NCBI GenBank assembly: GCA_009929485.1
Contig: SAAJ01000002.1
Span: 1-64,000 of the forward strand
Reading direction: 5' to 3'
DNA length: 64,000 nt
Source of the DNA: Negativicutes bacterium
GTDB lineage: Bacteria > Bacillota > Negativicutes > Anaeromusales > Anaeromusaceae
Shown here: positions 46,200 to 53,636 of the stretch, piece by piece
Layout of the letters: every line of letters starts with the position of its first letter
Numbering within the stretch: position 1 is the stretch's first letter
Translations under genes and position numbers: made by a program
The notes under the pieces: model-generated
Told to the model about the DNA's origin: nothing
What the model saw: only the letters and a program-made list of their open reading frames with translations
The model's database searches: none

Positions 46200-46744
46200 T
46201 GTCAAGGCATCTCCTTTTTCGCTCCGGCCTGCCTCCTCTTGTGTCGGAGTATTACTTTTGCCGCCCCCGGCAGCGAACTGTGCTGCAGCCTCTACTATCA
46301 TTATTGTTAACAAAATACAGAAAACTACAGGACACGACAAAAGGTTTTTCATAACATTTGTAAAAAAAGTTCAAGCAATACAAACTTTTGTATTCTCTAG
46401 TGAAGGACCAAGTTAACATTTAGTCCTTCACCGGGAGACTTGTCGCTCTTTTTGGTTTTGAAGGAAAATTCCGTCTTCACCAGCCTTATATTAAGGCTGG
46501 CCTGCCTCCTTCAGGGAGTCTTAATTCACAGCAAAAAGTGTAATCATTACACTTTTAAAGATGCTCCTGGCAAAACTCAGACTTCCAAGAAAGTCACCCC
46601 TCCACGGGACAGCGACATTTTACAAATGTTTTTTCCGATATTCAGATTTTTTTGATATATCCGGCGACTGTATTTATTATACTACTCAGCTCTTTCACAG
46701 TAAAATTGGACATTTTGGTGACTTACATCAGTTTTTTTGATGTG
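46200..46744 (-). promoter_or_regulatory. Long structured leader of the glutamate symporter/mutase operon
   Basis: This 545-bp stretch has no credible gene. A promoter lies at 46676-46704 (TTTACT, 17 bp, TATAAT on minus), giving a leader of about 470 nt. It contains successive hairpins: a perfect palindrome around AAAAGTGTAATCATTACACTTTT (about 46537-46560), CCAGCCTTA/TAAGGCTGG, GTGAAGGAC/GTCCTTCAC, and AATACAAA/TTTGTATT. No cobalamin, glycine or T-box consensus is recognised. Regulation by glutamate, or by the LysR-type regulator next door, is possible. Confidence 0.5.
46676..46704 (-). promoter_or_regulatory. Promoter of the glutamate symporter operon
   Basis: Minus-strand TTTACT (46699-46704), 17 bp, perfect TATAAT (46676-46681), about 65 bp after the LysR gene stop. 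Confidence 0.7.
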
Positions 46745-47653
46745 TTATTTTATGGAAAACGAGGGGAAATCCAATTCATGATGTTCCTCCAGCCACGCAC
46801 GCGTACAGTTTACAAAATTACGCGCCGCCGGCGATAAGTATTTCAAGGAAATGGCGGCTAAACCAATGGTTCGGTAATCTTCATCATGAGCTAACGGCAC
46901 TAACTGAACTCCCTTCGGCAAATGCACCAGCATTAACTGGGGCAAAATACTGATCCCCAGACCCATTTGAACCATCGCTAAAATGGTCCGTTCTTCCGCC
47001 ACCTCATATTGAATGCGAAAATTCACTTTGCTTTTTGCTAATACTTTGCGAATATTGTCATCACTCCCCCATAAGGGCATGATCAGCCGTTCATTTTCCA
47101 GCTCTTTCAGCATCAGCTCCCGCCGCTTCCCTAGGGGATGCTCCGGCGGGATTACCACCATTAATTTGTCGCGTTTCAACGGAATGGCGTCAAATTGTTT
47201 GGACGCCGGCAGCGCCACAAAACCAAAATCCACCACCCGGTGACTGATCCATTCGTTCATTTCATCATACCCGCCCATGCGCGTCTTGACTTCCACCGCA
47301 GGATGCAGCCGTTGAAATTCGCCTAAAATACCAGGGAGCCAGCGCATAGAGACACTGGCAAGCGTCCCGATAGACACCGTACCGATATCTACGCCTTTGA
47401 TAGCGGCCGCCTCTTGCCTCAACAGCTTTTCTTGATGCAAAATCCCGCGAATGCATTGGAGAATCCGCTCGCCATTGGGCGTCAGGGTCACTCCGGAACG
47501 GTCCCGCTTGATCAAAGAAAAGCCTAATTCCGATTCCAGCGTAGTCACTGCATAGCTGACTCCCGACTGGGTCAGATTTAAGCGTTCCGCCGCTTTAGTG
47601 AGGCTTCCCGCATCAACAATAGTGGAAAAAATTTCATACTTTGCCAACGACAT
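46745..47653 (-). CDS. LysR family transcriptional regulator
   Basis: From the ATG at 47653 (MSLAKYEIFSTIVDAGSLTKA) the protein has 302 aa. It has an N-terminal winged helix (LTKAAERLNLTQSGVSYAVTTLESELG) and a periplasmic-binding-like effector domain from about residue 85. An in-frame TTG upstream would add 6 residues but overlaps the AAGGGGTG ribosome site. It is co-directional with and directly upstream of the glutamate symporter operon, so it is a candidate regulator of it; the effector is unknown. Confidence 0.9.
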   Translation of the reverse strand: MSLAKYEIFSTIVDAGSLTKAAERLNLTQSGVSYAVTTLESELGFSLIKRDRSGVTLTPNGERILQCIRGILHQEKLLRQEAAAIKGVDIGTVSIGTLASVSMRWLPGILGEFQRLHPAVEVKTRMGGYDEMNEWISHRVVDFGFVALPASKQFDAIPLKRDKLMVVIPPEHPLGKRRELMLKELENERLIMPLWGSDDNIRKVLAKSKVNFRIQYEVAEERTILAMVQMGLGISILPQLMLVHLPKGVQLVPLAHDEDYRTIGLAAISLKYLSPAARNFVNCTRAWLEEHHELDFPSFSIK

Positions 47654-47687
47654 ACCATCACCCCTTATCAAACTAACTCAACAAGCT

Positions 47688-47740
47688 CTTAAAAAAGCCT
47701 CCTGAGGGCACGATCTTTCGTTACCACCCAGGAGGCTCAC
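47688..47740 (-). terminator. Intrinsic terminator after the M16 peptidase gene
   Basis: The stem GCCTCCTG/CAGGAGGC with a large loop is followed by TTTTTT on the minus strand. Confidence 0.82.
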
Positions 47741-47758
47741 TTGTTGAAAGCAAATTCT

Positions 47759-50668
47759 TTACGAAAAAACAGAAACCAATTTTCCGAACAGCCCAGCCTG
47801 CTCTTGCAGCTTGCCGGCATTACCGACTACGCAAATATGATTGCGCGCCATGCAGGCGCCTACCACCTCTGCCAATTCCTTAAGCTTGGCGGCATTGGTG
47901 CTAAGCACAGCATCCCGCTCCTGTTGGACTTGTTCCCAAGTCAACTCGATAAGCCACATTAGTTCGGCCTTCTCTCCCTTCATCGACGGCGTAAGGGGCG
48001 CATCCAGCTGGCTCATCGTACCGATGATGTATTTGGTCATTTCCCGTTCCGATACGGCAAAAGACCGCAAATAGTCTTCCATTTCTCCATACACCTGCAG
48101 CGTTTCCTGCAAGTTCGGATCCCTATAGGAAGCAAAGGCTAGATTCCCGTTGCGATCAAAGCGCGCAAACGCCCCATAGGCCCCGCCCTGAACACGAACG
48201 CGGTTCCACAGATAGTCGAAGCGCAGCACCGTTTCCAGCACCTTCATGCTGCCTGTATACGCATAGTTTAGTGTTGCAAAATTATAGGCCTTGGCTACAT
48301 ACTGCACCTTGCCCGCCGTCATCAGCCCTTCGTTGGCCGCATGCAGCTCAAAACGATAGGAAACGCTGGGCAGGCCTCCTGCCGGCAGTGTCGCGGCGAA
48401 CTGTTGCAGCAAAGGTTCCAATTCTGCATACTGCTCTTCTTCGCAAGTAACGCCCCATTGCAAACGATCCAGACAAAATACGCGCTGCGCCACTCGCTGC
48501 AGAGCCGCCGACGTTTGCTCCGCCTGGTCCGCCCAATTCCGTTCCAATTCTTCCAAAAAGCGATAATACGTAAAAACGCCGCTCTCATTGTAACTTTCTA
48601 CGGGAGATACATACGAAAGCACGCGACTAAGCGCTACCGTATGGCCGTATTCCAGCATGACCAGCCCCATGCGAGCCTTGCTTTCCGCCACAAGCTCCTT
48701 GAGCCGCGCCAGATTGTCATAGCGACTGCCTTGGCAAACGCTGCGCAGCAGCCGGAAAAGCTGCGGCGCTTTTTGCAGCAGCGCCTTCGATTTTACAAGC
48801 AAGCGCGGCTTATAGGCCTCTGCATCATATGCTTTCGGCAGCGCCATCGTTTGGTAGGAAATCCCCCCTGTATGCAGATTGATCTCCTTGGCCAATTGCT
48901 GATAGGAACCATCGCAGGTATCCACCTTGCCCAAAACGCTGGAAAGCAAAAAGAGATATGGCAAATCCGCCTGATCCACAGCGGTAGTGTCAAAGTAAAG
49001 ATTGACATAAGCAATGCGATTCGTAAAAATAGGCTGCAGCAAAACCGTTCGCCCTTCCACTTGGCGCTGTTGCTGCGGAATACGGGTTACCTTCTTTTCT
49101 ATGTCCTTTAGAGCCAAGAGTGGAATAGACGCCAGCGCCTCCGGGCTGTCCGGCTTGGTCTGTCTGGCTTTAAGCTGTTTGGTCTGCTCGCAAATGAGCT
49201 GCACTTCCGCAGGAGCAAGCGTTCCCTTGAGCTGAGCCAGCTTCTGCCGCAGCTCTTCTGTACGGCGTTCCTCCAGACCGGCTTCCGGCACGGCCGCCAC
49301 CAGAACCTGGTGCGGATTCTGCAGGAGATGGCGTTCGATAAGCTCCTCAAAATACCGCCCGCCCAAGCCTTCTTTCATCTTGGCCAGCAGCGGCTCATAA
49401 GTCAGATGCAGCAACGGATCGCCGCCATAGAGCCAGCTGTCCAGCATGCGGATATGGTATATCAATCCCTTGGGATGCGAACCGAAATTGGCCTCGCGCA
49501 GTTCAAATTCCTTGCGGTTGATGGAAGCTTCCAGCAGTTCCTTATCAATTCCTTTAGTTACTAGCTCTTGCAGCGTCTGCCGTACCACCTGGCGCAGCTT
49601 ATCGCCGGCATCGGCTGCCGCCCCGCGCACCAGTATGCTAAACACAGGCTGCACCAACGCATCTTCATACCGCCCCAGTACATCCTGGCCGATGCCAGCG
49701 GCAATCAGCGCCTGCTTCAGCGGCGCTCCCGGCGTACCCAGCAGCAAATGATTCAAAATGGCAAAAGCCAGTCCTAGCTCCGCGTCGCAAGCCTCGCCTA
49801 CCACTTGGCTCAGGCCAAAAAACGCCTTGCCCTCCTGGCTTTCACTGGCATCCACCGGATAGGGCACTACCACCTCGAGCGGCGCCGCAAACGGACTCTG
49901 CCGCTCGATTTCCGCCACAAAGCCTTCCTGGCGCTGAAACCGGCTTAGGTAGGCCTCATCCAGAAAAGCCAGCTGCTCTTCAATATTCATCTTGCCATAT
50001 AAATAGATGTAGCTGTTCGCCGGATGATAGTAACGGCGGTGAAAATCCAAAAACTGCTCTTGCGTCAGCTGCGGAATAAAATCCGGATCGCCGCCTGACT
50101 CAAAATGATACGTCGTATCCGGAAACAAAACCTCCAAGGTCTTGCGTTCCACCAGCGATTCCGGCGAAGAAAAGACGCCTTTCATCTCATTGTACACAAC
50201 GCCCTTGTACGTAAGCTCCCCTTCCGGCGCTTCCAGCTCGTAATGCCAGCCTTCTTGCATCAAAACTTCCGGCTGTTCGTAGATGACAGGAAAGAACACC
50301 GCATCTAAATAGACATCCATCAAGTTTCGAAAATCCTTGTCATTTTGACTGGCTACAGGATACATGGTCTTATCAGGGAAGGTCATGGCATTCAAAAACG
50401 TATTCAGCGAGCCCTTGATCAACTCGACAAAAGGCTCTTTCAACGGAAACTTGCGGGAGCCGCAAAGAACGGAATGCTCTAAAATGTGCGGCACCCCGGT
50501 ATGATCCGCCGGGGGCGTCTTAAAGGTAATAGAGAAGACTTTATTATCATCGTCATTTTCCAAATATACCAACCTGGCCCCGCTTTGCTCATGCTCATAC
50601 GTATGAGCCTTCGAAGCCAGTTCTGCAACAGTCTGTGTTGCGATTAGGCGAAAACCGGATTTCATCAT
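47759..50668 (-). CDS. M16C family zinc metallopeptidase (presequence protease/insulinase type)
   Basis: The 969-aa cytoplasmic peptidase has four homologous M16 domains. The inverted zinc motif HILEHSVLCGS near residues 62-72 supplies HxxEH, and the downstream glutamate region lies in NEMKGVFSSPESL. Its length and the M16C-type LRSVCQGSRYDNL and YSPV-like segments match the presequence protease (PreP) group. Such enzymes clear peptides in the cytosol. It is transcribed alone between phoU and the LysR gene. Confidence 0.92.
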   Translation of the reverse strand: MMKSGFRLIATQTVAELASKAHTYEHEQSGARLVYLENDDDNKVFSITFKTPPADHTGVPHILEHSVLCGSRKFPLKEPFVELIKGSLNTFLNAMTFPDKTMYPVASQNDKDFRNLMDVYLDAVFFPVIYEQPEVLMQEGWHYELEAPEGELTYKGVVYNEMKGVFSSPESLVERKTLEVLFPDTTYHFESGGDPDFIPQLTQEQFLDFHRRYYHPANSYIYLYGKMNIEEQLAFLDEAYLSRFQRQEGFVAEIERQSPFAAPLEVVVPYPVDASESQEGKAFFGLSQVVGEACDAELGLAFAILNHLLLGTPGAPLKQALIAAGIGQDVLGRYEDALVQPVFSILVRGAAADAGDKLRQVVRQTLQELVTKGIDKELLEASINRKEFELREANFGSHPKGLIYHIRMLDSWLYGGDPLLHLTYEPLLAKMKEGLGGRYFEELIERHLLQNPHQVLVAAVPEAGLEERRTEELRQKLAQLKGTLAPAEVQLICEQTKQLKARQTKPDSPEALASIPLLALKDIEKKVTRIPQQQRQVEGRTVLLQPIFTNRIAYVNLYFDTTAVDQADLPYLFLLSSVLGKVDTCDGSYQQLAKEINLHTGGISYQTMALPKAYDAEAYKPRLLVKSKALLQKAPQLFRLLRSVCQGSRYDNLARLKELVAESKARMGLVMLEYGHTVALSRVLSYVSPVESYNESGVFTYYRFLEELERNWADQAEQTSAALQRVAQRVFCLDRLQWGVTCEEEQYAELEPLLQQFAATLPAGGLPSVSYRFELHAANEGLMTAGKVQYVAKAYNFATLNYAYTGSMKVLETVLRFDYLWNRVRVQGGAYGAFARFDRNGNLAFASYRDPNLQETLQVYGEMEDYLRSFAVSEREMTKYIIGTMSQLDAPLTPSMKGEKAELMWLIELTWEQVQQERDAVLSTNAAKLKELAEVVGACMARNHICVVGNAGKLQEQAGLFGKLVSVFS

Positions 50669-50751
50669 TATTATCTACCTCATCTTCGTAAAAATGGCGC
50701 TTTTAGTAACCAATTCTACTTGAGGCGTCTCTTTCCTGCTTAAGTAACAAG

Positions 50752-50774
50752 AAAAACCGCTTGCGCGGTTTTTC
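50752..50774 (-). terminator. Intrinsic terminator after phoU
   Basis: The hairpin AAAAACCGC-...-GCGGTTTTT with a small loop ends in T-runs, 15 bp after the phoU stop. Confidence 0.85.
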
Positions 50775-50788
50775 AAAGCATTCATTCT

Positions 50789-51454
50789 TTAGTTTTTGTG
50801 CAAGCGCTGTCCGGTTTGCAGATAGATAACCCACTCGGCAATATTTGTCGTATGGTCAGCTACGCGCTCCAGATAGCGCGCTACAAAAATGAGCTGTGTA
50901 GCATCATTAATGACCGCCGGATCCGCCAGCATGTAGGTTAAAAGCTCTCGAAACAACTGATTGTACAAAGCGTCTACTTCGTCATCCGCCTGGCAAACCT
51001 TATCCGCCAGTTCTACGTCCATATTTACGTATGCCGTCAGAGCATCCCGCAACATTTGCGTCGCCAGCCCGGCCATACGGGGTATGTCCAGAAGCGGCTT
51101 GACATGACCTTTGCCGCCTTCGCCCAGACGTTTGGCAATTTTGGCAATATCAAAAGCATGATCGCCAATACGTTCCAGATCGGTGCTGATCTTCAGTCCC
51201 GTGCTGAGTATGCGCAGATCTTTAGCTAAAGGCTGCTGCCGGGCAATGAGCACCACGCAGCGTTCTTCCAAAAGCAGTTCCAGCTCGTCGATGGCGTCAT
51301 CCCCTTGGATAACCTGACAAGCCAGCTCCATATCCAAATCCACCAGCGCCTGAATGGAACGTTCAATCGCCGTAATTACCATCTGTCCCATTTGCAAAAT
51401 ATCATTGCGCACGCCTTGAAGCTCATAGTCATAATTATGCCGCGTCGTATTCAT
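50789..51454 (-). CDS. phoU: Phosphate transport regulator PhoU
   Basis: The protein has 221 aa from the ATG at 51454 (MNTTRHNYDYELQGVRNDIL), which is 6 nt after GGAGG; ATGs further upstream lie within or before that site. It consists of two three-helix PhoU repeats with the metal-binding type segments ERIGDHAFDIAKIA and ERVADHTTNIAEW. It links the Pst transporter to the PhoR kinase as a negative signal. It lies 19 bp after pstB. Confidence 0.95.
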   Translation of the reverse strand: MNTTRHNYDYELQGVRNDILQMGQMVITAIERSIQALVDLDMELACQVIQGDDAIDELELLLEERCVVLIARQQPLAKDLRILSTGLKISTDLERIGDHAFDIAKIAKRLGEGGKGHVKPLLDIPRMAGLATQMLRDALTAYVNMDVELADKVCQADDEVDALYNQLFRELLTYMLADPAVINDATQLIFVARYLERVADHTTNIAEWVIYLQTGQRLHKN

Positions 51455-51473
51455 AGCCATCCTCCTCAGTTTT

Positions 51474-52229
51474 TCAGCCAAACCGGCCTGTAATGTAGTC
51501 TTCAGTGCGTTGATCCTGAGGACGGGTAAAAATCACATCGGTCTGATCGTGTTCCACCAAGTCGCCATTAAGGAAAAACCCGGTATAGTCTGATATCCGA
51601 GCCGCCTGCTGCATGTTATGCGTAACAACAATGATGGTATAGCGTTGTTTCAACTCCGATACCAATTCTTCAATCTTCATGGTTGAAATCGGATCTAGAG
51701 CCGAACAGGGTTCATCCATGAGCAGCACTTCGGGCTCTACCGCCAGCAAGCGAGCGATGCAAAGACGCTGCTGCTGGCCGCCGGACAACCCCAGCGCCGA
51801 AGAATGCAGCCGGTCTTTCACTTCATCCCAAAGAGCGGAGCCGCGCAAACTGCGCTCCACCAGCTCATCCAGCGCGCTTTTCTTGCTGTTTCCATGGATA
51901 CGGGGCCCATAGGCCACATTATCGTAAATGGACATCGGAAACGGATTAGGACGCTGGAAAACCATACCTACGCGTTTGCGCAGCATGACCACATCGGTGT
52001 CGGGATGATAGATGGAATTGCCGTCAAGCAATACTTCTCCCTCAATGCGTACGTTTTCAATTAAATCATTCATGCGATTCAACGTGCGCAAGAACGTCGA
52101 CTTTCCGCAACCGGAAGGACCAATCAAAGCTAAAACGCTATTTTTTTCAACTCCCAAGGTAACCTTCTTCAGCGCCAATGATTCCCCGTAATATAATTTC
52201 AGCTTGTTAGCTTGAATCTTATTGCTCAT
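51474..52229 (-). CDS. pstB: Phosphate ABC transporter ATP-binding protein PstB
   Basis: The 251-aa ABC ATPase has Walker [10 protein letters not shown], signature [16 protein letters not shown], Walker [14 protein letters not shown] and the H-loop [14 protein letters not shown]. PstB powers the PstCA channel encoded 25 kb away. It is preceded by a PhoP-box promoter at 52281-52324. Confidence 0.96.
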   Translation of the reverse strand: MSNKIQANKLKLYYGESLALKKVTLGVEKNSVLALIGPSGCGKSTFLRTLNRMNDLIENVRIEGEVLLDGNSIYHPDTDVVMLRKRVGMVFQRPNPFPMSIYDNVAYGPRIHGNSKKSALDELVERSLRGSALWDEVKDRLHSSALGLSGGQQQRLCIARLLAVEPEVLLMDEPCSALDPISTMKIEELVSELKQRYTIIVVTHNMQQAARISDYTGFFLNGDLVEHDQTDVIFTRPQDQRTEDYITGRFG

Positions 52230-52280
52230 AGTATGGCATCCTCCTGCTTATTTAGCTAGCACTAAACTCTTCTTATTTGC

Positions 52281-52324
52281 ACTATACCATAAAACAATTG
52301 ACGCTACTGTTAAGTTTGGATTAA
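52281..52324 (-). promoter_or_regulatory. PhoP-box promoter of pstB-phoU
   Basis: Minus-strand repeats TTAATC (52319-52324), TTAACA (52308-52313) and the weaker GTCAAT (52297-52302) lie 11 bp apart. TATAGT (-10, 52281-52286) lies 21 bp after the TTAACA unit. This is the same register as at pstS and pstC. Confidence 0.75.
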
Positions 52325-52326
52325 TA

Positions 52327-52355
52327 AAAAAGGACACCTGATTTCTCAGATGTCC
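52327..52355 (-). terminator. Intrinsic terminator after phoP
   Basis: The hairpin AGGACATCTGAG/TCAGGTGTCCT (one G-U pair) is followed by TTTTTT. It overlaps the phoP 3' end. Confidence 0.85.
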
Positions 52356-53047
52356 TGAAAACGATAGCCTACGCCTCGCACGGTTTCGATGGCCTCTGCT
52401 ACTTCCGGCGCTGCCGCCAGCTTGGCCCGCAAATGACGCACATGCACATCTACGGTTCGAGTATCCCCAAAATATTCATAACCCCATACCTTTTCCAGCA
52501 GCTGTTCTCGGCTGAACACGCGGTCTGTGTTGGTAATAAAGAGCTTTAGCAGCTCATATTCTTTGGGAGTCAATTCTAGCTTCTCTTTGTCCAGCCAAGC
52601 CTCATAACGACTGAAATTCATCTTTAAAGCGCCCATGGAGATCTCGCTATGTCCATGGCTCCCTTTTTGGCTGCGCCGCAACACCGCTTTGACGCGAGCC
52701 ATCAATTCCCGCAAGCCAAAAGGCTTGGTCTGGTAATCATCCGCCCCCAGCTCCAGGCCCAGCACCTTGTCTACTTCCTCATTCTTAGCGGTCAGCATGA
52801 TGATAGGAATACCGGCAGTTCCCTGTTGTCCCTTAATTCTGCGGCACACTTCCAAACCATCCATGCCTGGAAGCATTAAATCAAGGAGCACCAAATCGGG
52901 CCGCTGCTGCTTAATTAGTTGCAGCGCCTCCAAGCCGTCCGCCGCTTCCGACACCACATATCCTTCTTTTTGCAGATTAAAACGCAACAACTCCCGAATG
53001 GAAGCCTCATCATCTACAATTAAAATGCTGCCCATCATGCCATTCAC
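52346..53047 (-). CDS. phoP: OmpR-family response regulator, PhoP/PhoB-like
   Basis: The 233-aa regulator has a receiver domain (about 1-120) with acidic pocket VDDEAS, phosphoacceptor Asp in LVLLDLMLPG and Lys in MLTAKNEEVD. The C-terminal winged-helix DNA-binding domain (about 135-232) has LTPKEYELLKLFITN and TVDVHVRHLRAKL. It sits upstream of pstB-phoU, and three promoters in the window carry PhoP-type repeats, so it is probably PhoP. No kinase gene is adjacent; phoR is at 30.0 kb. Confidence 0.92.
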   Translation of the reverse strand: MNGMMGSILIVDDEASIRELLRFNLQKEGYVVSEAADGLEALQLIKQQRPDLVLLDLMLPGMDGLEVCRRIKGQQGTAGIPIIMLTAKNEEVDKVLGLELGADDYQTKPFGLRELMARVKAVLRRSQKGSHGHSEISMGALKMNFSRYEAWLDKEKLELTPKEYELLKLFITNTDRVFSREQLLEKVWGYEYFGDTRTVDVHVRHLRAKLAAAPEVAEAIETVRGVGYRFQDI

Positions 53048-53155
53048 TGCCTTTCTTGCTCTTTGCCATGTTCTCCTGAAACCCTGCTGTACTAACCAAG
53101 CTTATCCTCTCTGCATCAGGCGCCTCAAGGCAGCATGACATTCGCAACTTTCGAG

Positions 53156-53187
53156 AAAAAAACCAGGCCATGACAGCCTGGTTTTTT
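53156..53187. terminator. Bidirectional terminator after hup
   Basis: The stem AACCAGGC/GCCTGGTT is flanked by runs of A and T on both sides, 15 bp after the hup stop. Confidence 0.85.
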
Positions 53188-53202
53188 GACAATCACGATT
53201 CC

Positions 53203-53478
53203 TTATTTATTAACGCTGTCTTTAAGAGCTTTGCCAGCTTTAAATACAGGGTTTTTAGACGCAGGAATTTTAATTTCAGCGCCGGTCTGCGGGTTACGGC
53301 CGGTACGAGCTTCACGAGCTTTTACTTCAAAAGTGCCAAAGCCAATGACCTGTACTTTTTCTTCCTTGGCAAGAGCTTCTTCGATGCTGGCAAATACCGC
53401 ATTCAGGGCTTTTTCCGCATCCTTTTTGGTCATGGCTGTCTTCTCGGCCACACTGGCCACCAATTCAGTCTTGTTCAC
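53203..53478 (-). CDS. hup: HU family DNA-binding protein
   Basis: The 91-aa nucleoid protein has the HU fold, with the DNA-binding beta-arm signature [21 protein letters not shown] and the C-terminal [12 protein letters not shown]. The start is GTG at 53478 ([14 protein letters not shown]), 8 nt after GGGGG, which gives the exact HU length; the longer ATG-started frame is spurious. A TGACGGC/GCCGTCA hairpin lies just before the ribosome site. The mazG-hup order is common in Clostridia-type genomes. Confidence 0.95.
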   Translation of the reverse strand: MNKTELVASVAEKTAMTKKDAEKALNAVFASIEEALAKEEKVQVIGFGTFEVKAREARTGRNPQTGAEIKIPASKNPVFKAGKALKDSVNK

Positions 53479-53636
53479 AAATCCATCCCCCTTGTCTTTT
53501 TTTGACGGCAATGCCGTCAGCGCGCTTTAGTAAAAAAAGCGCCTTGATTTCATGATTGCGAATAAGTGTATTCGCTACGCGCCGCCAGATTCCTCTATCC
53601 TTTGGAAAAAAAACGCTATTTCATCGCATATTTTCT

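Noticed and set aside
46200-46744. Cobalamin riboswitch upstream of the B12-dependent glutamate mutase operon.
   Set aside because: No GCCACTG-type B12 box or other conserved cobalamin-aptamer segments are present in this stretch or in the 36 bp before glmS.
47688-47740. T-box-like string GGGTGGTAACG followed by a terminator ahead of the LysR gene.
   Set aside because: The space between the M16 peptidase stop and the LysR start is only about 105 bp, too short for a T-box Stem I and specifier loop. It is best read as the loop of the M16 gene terminator.
23590-53047. Integrative element or genomic island with integrase.
   Set aside because: No integrase, transposase, tRNA target or flanking direct repeat was found; the block looks like chromosomal rearrangement and not a mobile unit.
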